Source: a virus
IMG/VR virus record: IMGVR_UViG_3300009529_000013
Location: 1 to 45,305 of that record
Length of the DNA: 45,305 bases
Reading direction: 5' to 3' (one strand)
Made by a program: the position numbers and the translations under genes. Under the pieces are notes generated by a model, which was not told where the DNA came from, did not search any database, and worked only from the letters and a program-made list of their open reading frames with translations. Below, piece by piece: positions 16,536 to 25,115 of the stretch; position 1 is the first letter of the stretch; every line of letters starts with the position of its first letter.

Positions 16536-17156
16536 TTATAATAGTGACTCTAAAATATCAGTTTTTTCTTTATTAACTTGTTCTATAATTTTGCTCTCTG
16601 AGTCTGTTAAATCCCTATCCTCGGTGGCAGCAACCCTATAAGTGTGATATAAAACCGCATCTGCAACTAATAATTTGTTGGCAGATTCACTTTTTTTTAC
16701 ACATGGATTGTTTTTTTCAAATTCTTCTCTAGTGTCATAGTTCGATAACAATTGACTCTTTTGGGTATTGCCAATAATCTTTGTTTTCTGATCTGCGGGA
16801 ATATCGTCTCCTATATAGGCATCCCAGAAAGATTTTTTGCCTTCTTCTTCCGGGTTTTTATCGGTTGTAACTTTCTTTGCCATATCCATTAAAGGGACTC
16901 CATCATCATGTCTTTGTTTTGGTTCTGCTTCCAATTGACCGTCAGTAATTTTATTACTTGATTCCACTCTTGTTGAATCGTTGAGTAACTTTTCGTAATT
17001 TTTATCACCTTCCGGATTTTTTCTGTCCTTTTCAAGCAATTTAGTATAATTCTTATCTTTTTCGGCTCTCAAATTATAATGATCGACTTGCTCGACTAGT
17101 CTTTTAGGATAAGGTGTTACGCTATCAGCTTGTTTCTTTAAATTAAATTTAGCCAT
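16536..17156 (-). CDS. Unknown virion-cluster protein, 206 aa
   Basis: No family recognised. It begins MAKFNLKKQADSVTPYPKRL, with the FNLKK motif that also recurs in the 508-aa protein. It is charged and mostly helical, with a C-terminal region (KLLVADAVLYHTYRVAATED) that looks ordered. TTTGGAG lies 6 nt before the ATG. It is the first gene after the terminase, with a 53-nt gap that shows no obvious promoter or terminator. Confidence 0.85.
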   Translation of the reverse strand: MAKFNLKKQADSVTPYPKRLVEQVDHYNLRAEKDKNYTKLLEKDRKNPEGDKNYEKLLNDSTRVESSNKITDGQLEAEPKQRHDDGVPLMDMAKKVTTDKNPEEEGKKSFWDAYIGDDIPADQKTKIIGNTQKSQLLSNYDTREEFEKNNPCVKKSESANKLLVADAVLYHTYRVAATEDRDLTDSESKIIEQVNKEKTDILESLL

Positions 17157-17209
17157 TTATATCTCCAAATGTTCGCATATTCTATTATCTATTCTCTTTT
17201 TATTCAAAA

Positions 17210-19120
17210 TCACCTTTTGCTATTTGGCCACGAATGAATCTTTTCTCGTTGTCTGGCAACTTGTGGGCCAGTTCCGTAGCCAATTGGACCAGACATTGAC
17301 TGCCATAAGTGAGCACCAGAAGATGTGCTTCGACCAGTATTCACAACATGGCTTTTCTGTAATCTATTGAATTGGGCTTGTATCGCCGTATAGGCGGCAC
17401 CGGCTAATCCGTCCACTATGTCATCGGTTTTTACCGTTCCCACCTTACTAGGTTCTTTTTTGTATCCACGTGGAGTCGGTTTCCTTTGAAGATTGAGCAT
17501 TTCGTCCATTAACAACTTATGATACGGAATGACTATCTTTCCACTCACAACAAGATTATATAATTCATCATATATTGTCATGATGTATCTATTATCAAAT
17601 TTCGTGCATCTTGCAGGGATACCGATTTTTTGTAACTTATGTATACTCCCCGCACTGTTCCACTGGTCAAACGTAACGGATGCTAAAAAGAAACGACTCT
17701 TTAATTGTTCCATATATCTGTCAATTTCTTCAACAAGGATAGGTTTTCCGGCTTGTGGAGTCCAATATTTAATATGGTCAACAACAATACAGAAATCAGC
17801 TACCCTTGTTTGTTTATTCATAAAAATATTCTTGTGACAAATGACTAATGCGTAATTATGACTCGTACTCGCAGGGTCGAGATGAGCGAAATACGGGATT
17901 CCCGGTTCCCCATACTCCGAAAATTGCATTCCACGAGACGCTTGGAATATGTCTTCTATACATTCTCTTGGGAAGAATGTAGTACCAGCTGTTCCTGCAA
18001 ACTCTGCACCATATTCTTGGCGGAAATGTTCATCTGGTAAATTGCTAACATCTCGTAAATCTTGTTCAGATAAATTCGGATCTACATGCCATGCTGGGAG
18101 TCTGCATGATACTCTGTTATGTCTCTGTGGAGATTTAATGTATAGATCGAACAGCACACCCTCTTTACCCATGGGAGATGAAATACAAATAATCTTGCCA
18201 TCAAATTCTTTCTTTTCCCGATGATTACCATAATCGTCTAATACCGGATTACCGTCTTCGTCAAATACTTTTACTTTTCTAAAAAATGTATTGACTGCCG
18301 GTTCTAAAGCCTGATACAATCTTTGATCGGAAGATGGACCCGATGTCACATTGTATGAGGCCATCTCGTCAAATAGGAGAGTGTGGATCGATTTACCACG
18401 CAGCGTACTTGAGTTACTGTGGCCAACTTCAATAATAATACTCCCTTTCTTATTGGGTATCTTTCTCTGTTTTCTTTCCATATTGTCTTTCTTATCCTTT
18501 GGTGTCAAAAGATAAATTGAATCCACACCCATTCCTTCTGGTAGACATTTATCAAAAAAATATGGGCTATTAATAATTTTGTCTTTAATCTCCATAAAAG
18601 CCAGATTCGCTTGGTCTGAAGATGTCGCAACTGTCAATATAGAAATCGGAGCACCACTCCCTTTAGCATATATGGCGTATGGATCACCGCCTGGACTCTC
18701 AATTAATTTCATAGCTTCGTATGAGGCTATAATAGAAAATAAGAACGTCTTTCCAGAACGTCTTCCCCACACAAGTACTAAATCTCTGAACCTGGATTTT
18801 GTAAAATACTTATTTAAAGCATCTCCATGGTCTCCGTCATCTAAATTAATATCTCTGCAATATTGTATTTCATCGGGTGTAAGCTCAAGATTTTCGTTTC
18901 CACGTGAACCTCTATAAAAAATCTTTAGAATTATTTTTTGCATAGGATACAAATCTGTCATAACCTCTTGATGTTGATTGAATGTTTTTAACCCGAGATA
19001 CTTAGAGTCTTCACAAAAAGTTATGATATCAGGAACGACACATTCAGAACTTTCGGCATTAAAAGATGATTGAACATTTTCAAGTAATGTGCTTAATTTG
19101 TGGAATTCTTTTCTTGGCAT
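17210..19120 (-). CDS. terL: Terminase large subunit, 636 aa
   Basis: The motor and nuclease that package DNA into the prohead through the portal. The ATPase domain shows Walker A VWGRRSGKTFL (residues 118-127) and Walker B TLLFDEMA (247-254, Asp-Glu catalytic pair), with a coupling-like ISSP at 313-316. The RNase H-like nuclease domain has its acidic residues at HLDPAST (Asp415), VTFDQWN (Asp485) and TDDIVDG (566-571). Length is typical. TAGGAG lies 6 nt before the ATG. Unlike the portal gene, it has no intein. A small terminase subunit was not recognised nearby. Confidence 0.96.
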   Translation of the reverse strand: MPRKEFHKLSTLLENVQSSFNAESSECVVPDIITFCEDSKYLGLKTFNQHQEVMTDLYPMQKIILKIFYRGSRGNENLELTPDEIQYCRDINLDDGDHGDALNKYFTKSRFRDLVLVWGRRSGKTFLFSIIASYEAMKLIESPGGDPYAIYAKGSGAPISILTVATSSDQANLAFMEIKDKIINSPYFFDKCLPEGMGVDSIYLLTPKDKKDNMERKQRKIPNKKGSIIIEVGHSNSSTLRGKSIHTLLFDEMASYNVTSGPSSDQRLYQALEPAVNTFFRKVKVFDEDGNPVLDDYGNHREKKEFDGKIICISSPMGKEGVLFDLYIKSPQRHNRVSCRLPAWHVDPNLSEQDLRDVSNLPDEHFRQEYGAEFAGTAGTTFFPRECIEDIFQASRGMQFSEYGEPGIPYFAHLDPASTSHNYALVICHKNIFMNKQTRVADFCIVVDHIKYWTPQAGKPILVEEIDRYMEQLKSRFFLASVTFDQWNSAGSIHKLQKIGIPARCTKFDNRYIMTIYDELYNLVVSGKIVIPYHKLLMDEMLNLQRKPTPRGYKKEPSKVGTVKTDDIVDGLAGAAYTAIQAQFNRLQKSHVVNTGRSTSSGAHLWQSMSGPIGYGTGPQVARQREKIHSWPNSKR

Positions 19121-19132
19121 ATTTATCTCCTA

Positions 19133-21208
19133 TCATACATGTTTCTTTGGAGTTATCAATACAAATGGATCATAATAAAGCTCGATAACTTCAGATGCCG
19201 TTAACGCTCTAGACCAAATTCCATAAAAGTCTATTTGACCACCGAATACCGTGGCAGCAATTCCGCCCCATCTATGTCCAATGTCAAAAGCAGGTAAAGA
19301 AGGAGTCCAGTTTCCAGTAGTTATGGTTATATCACAATGTTTTACCCCATTGACATAACCCTTCATATGGGTCCCATACTTTGTCCATACAACAAAATCA
19401 CGGACACCATTTCCTGAAGCCGGAATCTGCGAATTAGCCGCCGAACCACCCGCTGGATAGGCTCCACCATAGACATTGTAATAACCACTCTGGTAGCCCT
19501 TAACTATAGAGAAGATATTACCGTTATTAAAGTCTGATATGTATTCGCTTACTGTGATATCATTAGGCGTCACACCAATGGCAATTGTCATGTTCGGATT
19601 AAGTGTTGCGAACGATTTCACAACGATGTTTATGAAATCGTTTGTACTATCAAAATCTAGCATATACCCACGAGTAGTCTTCACCCAATCTGCGTCAGGA
19701 ATCATATTCGTCATTAATCCATGATTACCAAATCCTGAAACATCATGAACAAATTTTCCACCACCTTCCCAGAATGGCCAGAGTCCAAAAACCCCCTGGA
19801 CAAGTGGATGATCGTAACGAATTCCAGGATACCATAATTTTGGTTTGTCACTTGTAACGACTGGATTCCTCGTCATCGTCATGGGTAGTACTCCAGAAGA
19901 ACTTGAGCTAGAACTAGGAGTATTAGAACTCTCAGAGCTTGGGCTACTTAGGGAACTGTTACTGGAACTTGGTGTATTGGAACTCTCAGAACTTAGGCTA
20001 GTCGGAGAACTACCACTGGAACTCGAACTTGAACTTGGAGTATTACTACTCGAACTTGAACTCGGAGTATTACTACTTGAACTCGAACTTGGAGTATTGC
20101 TACTGGAACTACTTGAAGGTGTCTCGACGGATTGGCTCGAAGGCGAGCTACTTGAGCTACTCGAAACTGAAGTATCAGAACTACTTGAACTAGAACTACT
20201 TGAACTTTGAGTGTTAGAACTAGAAGAAGAACTCGAAAATGAACTTGGGGTATTTGAACTTAAGGAACTAGGACTGGACGAGCTAGACGTGGAACTTCTA
20301 GTATTAGAACTTGAACTACTTGAATTAGAAGTATCGGAACTATTTGAGGTTGAGCTACTTGAACTACTTGAAGTAGAAGTATCAGAACTACTTGAGGTAG
20401 AACTGCTTGAACTTGAACTAAATGTATTACTGCTTAAAGAGCTACTTGAAGTTGAACTCGGAGTATTGCTACTAGAAGAACTACTACTCGTTGAACTGGG
20501 GGTGTTCGAGCTTGAGCTACTACTTGGGCTTGAACTTGACGAACTTGGAGTATTAGAACTCAAGCTACTGGAACTTGGACTACTTGAACTTGAAGAACTA
20601 GGAGTATTTGAACTTGAAGAACTTGAACTAGGAGTATTACTACTTGAAGAACTACTAAGTGATGAACTTGAGGAACTACTAAGTGAAGATATAGAAGAAC
20701 TACTAGGTGATGAACTTGAAGAACTACTAGGTGATGAACTTGAAGTAGATTCTGTAGATACGCTGGACGATGATGATAATGATTCTGATGAACTGGACGA
20801 ACTAATATCGCATGGAGGATCGATGTGACTTTCATCGATAGTGTATCCTGCCTTTTCGGACAAGACAGAAAAACTGCACATCACAGTGATGCTATTATCT
20901 GACAGAAAATCATTAACGCTACCATAGTGGAAAGTAACATGATATTGAAGTGCCTTTACTGCCTCTACCTGATCTAAAGCTTCGTCAAGCCGTCTGCTAT
21001 TTATATCTCTGTCCAGAACTCCATTAATGGCATCTCTAAGAGAGTGTCCTGCCATTTTGTTATTTGTGGCATCCTCATGCTCGTTATTAGTAATATAATT
21101 GCTAATCTCATTATACGCCAATTGTAAATATTTAGATATAATGATCTCGTCATCATAATTATATGACAAAGCATCGGCTATGGATTTATATGTGGTAGGA
21201 TCTATCAA
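19133..21208 (-). CDS. Serine-rich stalk protein with C-terminal LamG/concanavalin-like domain, 691 aa (TTG start)
   Basis: Likely a tail-associated adhesin. From the TTG start, the first ~135 residues are an ordered helical and beta segment. Then come about 300 residues of near-pure Ser with SNTPSS, SESSNTP and SDTSSSS interruptions. The last ~240 residues form a LamG-like jelly roll (LWPFWEGGGKFVHDVSG; YMLDFDSTNDFINI; VRDFVVWTKYGTHMKGYVNG; IDFYGIWSRALTASEVIELY), typical of carbohydrate-binding domains. I place the start at TTG 21208 because AAGGAG lies 7 nt upstream; earlier in-frame ATGs fall inside the preceding gene. It probably projects its LamG head on a disordered stalk. Confidence 0.88.
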   Translation of the reverse strand: MIDPTTYKSIADALSYNYDDEIIISKYLQLAYNEISNYITNNEHEDATNNKMAGHSLRDAINGVLDRDINSRRLDEALDQVEAVKALQYHVTFHYGSVNDFLSDNSITVMCSFSVLSEKAGYTIDESHIDPPCDISSSSSSESLSSSSSVSTESTSSSSPSSSSSSSPSSSSISSLSSSSSSSLSSSSSSNTPSSSSSSSNTPSSSSSSSPSSSSLSSNTPSSSSSSPSSSSSSNTPSSTSSSSSSSNTPSSTSSSSLSSNTFSSSSSSSTSSSSDTSTSSSSSSSTSNSSDTSNSSSSSSNTRSSTSSSSSPSSLSSNTPSSFSSSSSSSNTQSSSSSSSSSSDTSVSSSSSSSPSSQSVETPSSSSSSNTPSSSSSSNTPSSSSSSNTPSSSSSSSGSSPTSLSSESSNTPSSSNSSLSSPSSESSNTPSSSSSSSGVLPMTMTRNPVVTSDKPKLWYPGIRYDHPLVQGVFGLWPFWEGGGKFVHDVSGFGNHGLMTNMIPDADWVKTTRGYMLDFDSTNDFINIVVKSFATLNPNMTIAIGVTPNDITVSEYISDFNNGNIFSIVKGYQSGYYNVYGGAYPAGGSAANSQIPASGNGVRDFVVWTKYGTHMKGYVNGVKHCDITITTGNWTPSLPAFDIGHRWGGIAATVFGGQIDFYGIWSRALTASEVIELYYDPFVLITPKKHV
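19893..20803 (-). repeat. Serine-codon repeat tract (about 910 bp, about 300 residues)
   Basis: Imperfect short repeats of serine codons broken by Asn-Thr-Pro, Glu-Ser-Ser and Asp-Thr-Ser units. Codons vary (agt, agc, tct, tca, tcg), so the tract is conserved as protein more than as DNA. The opposite strand stays open as Leu/Glu-rich frames purely as a mirror of this composition. Such tracts expand and contract easily and are prone to misassembly. Confidence 0.9.
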
Positions 21209-21219
21209 CCACTGTCTCC

Positions 21220-22104
21220 TTACGTGTATACAACATCTGTATCTATAACCGCATCGCAAACAGCATCATCAACTATCCTTGTTATCCTTGTATAATATGA
21301 ATCTCCTCTGCCCATATTTGTCGTGTCTATTATACTTGGTATACTTGTGAAGCGAACTTTTCTCCCTATATATTCTTTATATAATCCTCCTTCTGGGAAA
21401 AAATCATAATATATATTTCCCTCTGTATCTTCTGCTGTTTCATAACTCCATCCTATAACTGATGTCCTTGTGTCCAGTGTTTGCAAAACATTGGCAAATG
21501 CAACATCAGTAGCTACTTCTAATATAAAATCATAATAGTTCCCAATACATCCCGTGCTAGACAGTGATGTATTAAACTCCCAATATCCTTCAGTGTAAAT
21601 ATTTTGCGGATTGACATATAAATCCGGGATCAGTTTAATTTGTGTCTGCTGTGCATTTTGATCGATACCGTGAAGATTAGACAAATTATTATCAGATTGA
21701 TCCGGATACTCTATAGAATAATTTTCCGTATAAGACAAAATATCAAGTATAACTTGACTGATTTTATATCCTTTTAGTTCCAAAAATTCATTAAGGGTTA
21801 CACTGGTTACAATGTTACCTGTTATTTTTGTATACACGGAATTATATTCAGCAACAAAACCATTTCTAGCTAATTCTATTAAATATTCCACTATAGGTTT
21901 GAATAATCCCGTTCTCGATTCGTCTGTATAAGGATTGTAAGCGTTAATCATGGGATACAACAAATCTACTTCAGTAGGAACGTCATGACTGGCAACAACA
22001 TACGCATATGCAGCCTGAGCCTGTGCCTGTTGAGGGTACATAAGGGCAATTGCTCTCGCTATGTTGTTATGGCATGTTAACCAAGTTTCGCTTAAATCGG
22101 GCAT
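21220..22104 (-). CDS. Unknown virion-cluster protein, 294 aa
   Basis: No family recognised. The N-terminal ~80 residues are helical and Ala/Tyr-rich (IALMYPQQAQAQAAYAYVVA). The C-terminal ~130 residues look beta-rich (YVNPQNIYTEGYWEFNTS; YYDFILEVATDVAFANVLQT), as in baseplate or tail proteins. The start overlaps the preceding stop as TAATG. It lies 11 nt before the TTG of the serine-rich protein, so the two are likely made together as tail components. Confidence 0.85.
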   Translation of the reverse strand: MPDLSETWLTCHNNIARAIALMYPQQAQAQAAYAYVVASHDVPTEVDLLYPMINAYNPYTDESRTGLFKPIVEYLIELARNGFVAEYNSVYTKITGNIVTSVTLNEFLELKGYKISQVILDILSYTENYSIEYPDQSDNNLSNLHGIDQNAQQTQIKLIPDLYVNPQNIYTEGYWEFNTSLSSTGCIGNYYDFILEVATDVAFANVLQTLDTRTSVIGWSYETAEDTEGNIYYDFFPEGGLYKEYIGRKVRFTSIPSIIDTTNMGRGDSYYTRITRIVDDAVCDAVIDTDVVYT

Positions 22105-23741
22105 TAGAGAAAAATAGACTCCTGACCATTGATGAAATATTGTTTATTAATTTGTATCGTACCGTTCTTTCCTGTAACAGAACTGGTGCCTATGGAATAA
22201 CTTAAATATGTATTGAACATATATGTATCCCAATCCCTAGTCATAGAATGATAGTAAAATCCTCCATCAAACACCTTGATATATCCCTCTGGCTTTATTG
22301 TATGTCCTACATCTTGCCTCGGTGTCTGAATTGTAGTGTGTACATAATAAACACCTGTCGATGAAGCTACTTTGCTAATTGTCATAGAAATGTCGAGGTG
22401 ATGTTGTACTACCTCACCATCAACAATAGATGTTGGTATATCGTTACATGGATCTGGGTCGGCAATAGGGGCAAACCATCTAATACTTGTTAAAGAATAT
22501 GGCAATCTTTTGGACCACAAACAATTGCCGGCTAATTTTAAACGATATAGGCCATTTGGGTCGACGTTAATGGTAGATATTCTAAATCTGTCTCCATCAT
22601 CATTCCAACAATCATCAGAATCTGGTAATTCTATATCATCTATGTTTATTAAAAACCCATATGGTGCAGCCGTAAATCCATAGCTAGTACAAAAAAGGTT
22701 CGGCTGATTTACTACATCCGTATTATACTCGGGAAATGTTGCAGTAGCCAATGGGTCTCCTATAAAAGTAATAGGACAATTAAAATAAGGAAGACTAAAC
22801 AAAAAAGCCTCTCCTATAATTCCCCCTTCTTCTAGTGTGGTGAAAAATCCATTAGCACTCAAAAATTCATCAGGAGATGTTGCTGACATTCCACCGGCAG
22901 CAGAACAATATCCATTGTTTAATGCGACCTCTACCCATTGTGTCTCAGTGGAATCTTTAATTGTGGCAGCAGGTTCTGCGTCCATACTATATAGAAAAAC
23001 CCTGGTCGTATTTGTACTAAGAAAAAAACTGTCAGATGCATAATCAGCGAGGCCACCCCAATAAAAACTATCTTGTTCTAAACAGGCAAATGCAGGATCA
23101 GTATATGGATCGTCTGTAACCGTCATTCTTAAAGGAGTCTTTAATTGCGGAATATTTTTTGCCGCAAATTCATAGAGAACTGCTTGATAACTATCATAGA
23201 GTTCACTTGATAATCCGAAATATGGATCTAAATAGAATCTCCCATTTACAACTCTTTGTCTTATGAAAGATGTATTATTATCTATTATCGCTTTTGCAGC
23301 GGCCACAGTTGGTGCATCAATCCTGGCAGCAATATAGGCATAGGTATTGTCGGATGGCACATATAAACCATTTTCAGATTTTTGTATGTAAAAAGTGTTT
23401 CCTTGTTTTTTACTATATGCATGACCAATTCTCATAATACGAGATACAGAAGAAATTAAATCTTGGCCATCATAAAATCCACCAGGAACATTATATCCCA
23501 ATATAATAACATAAATATCACGACCACTGAGCGGAGGAGTAGTAATAGCCGTATTTACGAGATCTTCTACTTCAGCGGCGAAAGACGCTGGACTGCTCAA
23601 TACCTCTTCATCTGAGCACGCTATGGCCACTAACTGGCCTCCAGGGACATTCCTGGCGTCTCTGTAGTATTCGGCAACTTCTAGGCTGTCTGCGTCCCCG
23701 GCTCTGTAGAAAAAAGCCACATTATTTCCAGTTATATCCAT
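22104..23741 (-). CDS. TIGR03790-like protein, 545 aa
   Basis: The N-terminal ~330 residues resemble the TIGR03790 family of uncharacterised bacterial proteins: NVAFFYRAGDADSLEVAEYY, then RNVPGGQLVAIAC, a DIYVIILGYNVPGGF strand and FIGDPLATATFP. The C-terminal ~190 residues are beta-rich and unassigned. There is no signal peptide. It is the first gene of the virion block, straight after a hairpin with a T7 run, and its ribosome binding site (CGGGAA) lies within that hairpin stem. The role is unknown; position next to the adhesin suggests a tail or receptor-related structure. Confidence 0.7.
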   Translation of the reverse strand: MDITGNNVAFFYRAGDADSLEVAEYYRDARNVPGGQLVAIACSDEEVLSSPASFAAEVEDLVNTAITTPPLSGRDIYVIILGYNVPGGFYDGQDLISSVSRIMRIGHAYSKKQGNTFYIQKSENGLYVPSDNTYAYIAARIDAPTVAAAKAIIDNNTSFIRQRVVNGRFYLDPYFGLSSELYDSYQAVLYEFAAKNIPQLKTPLRMTVTDDPYTDPAFACLEQDSFYWGGLADYASDSFFLSTNTTRVFLYSMDAEPAATIKDSTETQWVEVALNNGYCSAAGGMSATSPDEFLSANGFFTTLEEGGIIGEAFLFSLPYFNCPITFIGDPLATATFPEYNTDVVNQPNLFCTSYGFTAAPYGFLINIDDIELPDSDDCWNDDGDRFRISTINVDPNGLYRLKLAGNCLWSKRLPYSLTSIRWFAPIADPDPCNDIPTSIVDGEVVQHHLDISMTISKVASSTGVYYVHTTIQTPRQDVGHTIKPEGYIKVFDGGFYYHSMTRDWDTYMFNTYLSYSIGTSSVTGKNGTIQINKQYFINGQESIFL

Positions 23742-23746
23742 AAAAA

Positions 23747-23790
23747 AATTCCCGAGTTAACCATCTTTAATTCGGAAAATTAACTCGGAA
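23747..23790 (-). terminator. Hairpin plus T7 between dut and the virion block
   Basis: On the minus strand a 12-bp stem with one mismatch (TTTCCGAGTTAA with TTAACTCGGGAA) closes a 19-nt loop and is followed directly by TTTTTTT and the ATG at 23741. This has the form of a rho-independent terminator for the dut transcript. The right arm contains the likely Shine-Dalgarno CGGGAA of the downstream gene, so the hairpin might also control its translation. Confidence 0.65.
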
Positions 23791-23819
23791 ATCCTTGTTT
23801 TTAAATTATATGGAAAATT

Positions 23820-24296
23820 CTAGTCTTCTTGTTCTCCATATTTAATCATTTTTTCAGTTCCAACACCTGTTGAACCAAATCCTCCACCACGATCTTTTTC
23901 CATATCTTCTGCGGAAAATTCTTCTACTTCTACTAAATCAACAACTTCTATTTTATTTACAACACATTGAGCAATTCGGTCACCTTGCTCTATTGCAAAC
24001 GAATGGGTGCTGGTATTTTGCAAAATCACCATTAACGAATTTCTGTATGAACTATCGAGTGTCCCGGGACTGTTGGTAATTGTTATCCCGTGTTTAGCCG
24101 CTAAACCACTTCTCGGCCTAATTTGCAACTCAAATCCATCTGGTATAACGAAGGCTAATCCTGTTTCTATGATTGCTCTACCGCCTGGATGTAAAACCCA
24201 TCCGTGCAACGCATGAACATCAAAACCTGCTGAACCTTTTGTTTGATACTGTGGAATAATTGCATCTGGATGTAGTTTCTTAATCTTGACTTTCAC
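23820..24296 (-). CDS. dut: dUTP diphosphatase (trimeric dUTPase), 158 aa
   Basis: Hydrolyses dUTP to dUMP and pyrophosphate, keeping uracil out of phage DNA and feeding dTMP synthesis. All five dUTPase motifs are present in order: SAGFDVHA, RPRSGLA, NSPGTLDSSYRN, GDRIAQCVV and DRGGGFGSTGVG. A ~10-residue tail after motif 5 is not typical. The start is GTG 24296, which overlaps the protease stop as GTGA, with AAAGGAA 6 nt upstream. It lies in the nucleotide-metabolism block with nrdJ. Confidence 0.96.
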   Translation of the reverse strand: MKVKIKKLHPDAIIPQYQTKGSAGFDVHALHGWVLHPGGRAIIETGLAFVIPDGFELQIRPRSGLAAKHGITITNSPGTLDSSYRNSLMVILQNTSTHSFAIEQGDRIAQCVVNKIEVVDLVEVEEFSAEDMEKDRGGGFGSTGVGTEKMIKYGEQED

Positions 24297-25102
24297 TTTA
24301 ATTTCCTTTCTTCGGTTATTTCAAATCTTTCTAGAAACAGACCGTCTATCTTTTTTCTCGTAAATGGGACAAATATCCCACCTTGTTGGTGTAAAATAGG
24401 GATAACATGTTGATGATGATATTGAGCTACTCGTACCTTTATCCCCGTTTTTTTATCAGTTAGTACTGGTATGATATTCGATTCTTTAGAACCGATTTCA
24501 TACGGAGATGATAAAACTCTGCTCGCAAGTCCTACTAGTTCTTGTCTACTATTGAATATGCCACCTCCAGAACTCCCAGGAGAAACACCACCGGTGTAAT
24601 AGCCCCCAGGGCACACGGAGAATAGTCCTGAACTACACCAACCCCCAAATATGCCATCGTTTAGAAGAGGATAAGCACCACCCGGAGAAGATGTTAACCA
24701 TAATTTTTCTCCAACTCTAAATTTATGATCTTCTGCAATTGTCGCGACTTTTAACGGTATTTTTTTACTAACAGTGAACCACATTGTTGCTATATCTTGT
24801 GTTATATACCCACTATATGCGAATCCTTGAGCTACAACGACGCCTATTATTTTGCCATTATTGTCATAAATGCGGACTCTGAACAAAGGAGTAGGCATTT
24901 TTTTTGCAATATGTAAGGCCGTCAATACCGTAACCATATTTAAATCTTCAGTTAATGTGGTCACATCAATTATAGTTCCGGAGCCTTGGGCTTCGAATGT
25001 CTTTGAATCATGTATCGTCACTGCGGTCGCAAGCATGTCATTCGGAACAGAACATCCAAAGAACAAAAGCATCATAACGCAACATAGGAATAACTTTTTC
25101 AT
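24293..25102 (-). CDS. Trypsin-like serine protease, lipoprotein, 269 aa
   Basis: A chymotrypsin-fold peptidase. The N-terminus MKKLFLCCVMMLLFFGC is a lipoprotein signal with the lipobox Cys at residue 17, so it should be anchored in the host envelope. The catalytic triad is visible: TALHIAKK (His64), TQDIATMW (Asp103) and SPGSSGGG (Ser178). I chose ATG 25102 because GGGAGA lies 6 nt upstream and the signal peptide begins exactly there; a longer frame reaches into nrdJ. A membrane-anchored protease in an early operon suggests superinfection exclusion or envelope remodelling, which is inference. Confidence 0.88.
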   Translation of the reverse strand: MKKLFLCCVMMLLFFGCSVPNDMLATAVTIHDSKTFEAQGSGTIIDVTTLTEDLNMVTVLTALHIAKKMPTPLFRVRIYDNNGKIIGVVVAQGFAYSGYITQDIATMWFTVSKKIPLKVATIAEDHKFRVGEKLWLTSSPGGAYPLLNDGIFGGWCSSGLFSVCPGGYYTGGVSPGSSGGGIFNSRQELVGLASRVLSSPYEIGSKESNIIPVLTDKKTGIKVRVAQYHHQHVIPILHQQGGIFVPFTRKKIDGLFLERFEITEERKLK

Positions 25103-25115
25103 TTTATTCTCCCTT

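Noticed and set aside
19845-20828. Long plus-strand frames encoding Leu/Glu-rich proteins opposite the serine tract
   Set aside because: They are the mirror image of serine codons (agt/tca give act/tga-free Leu and Glu codons); no ribosome binding site and wrong strand for this operon.
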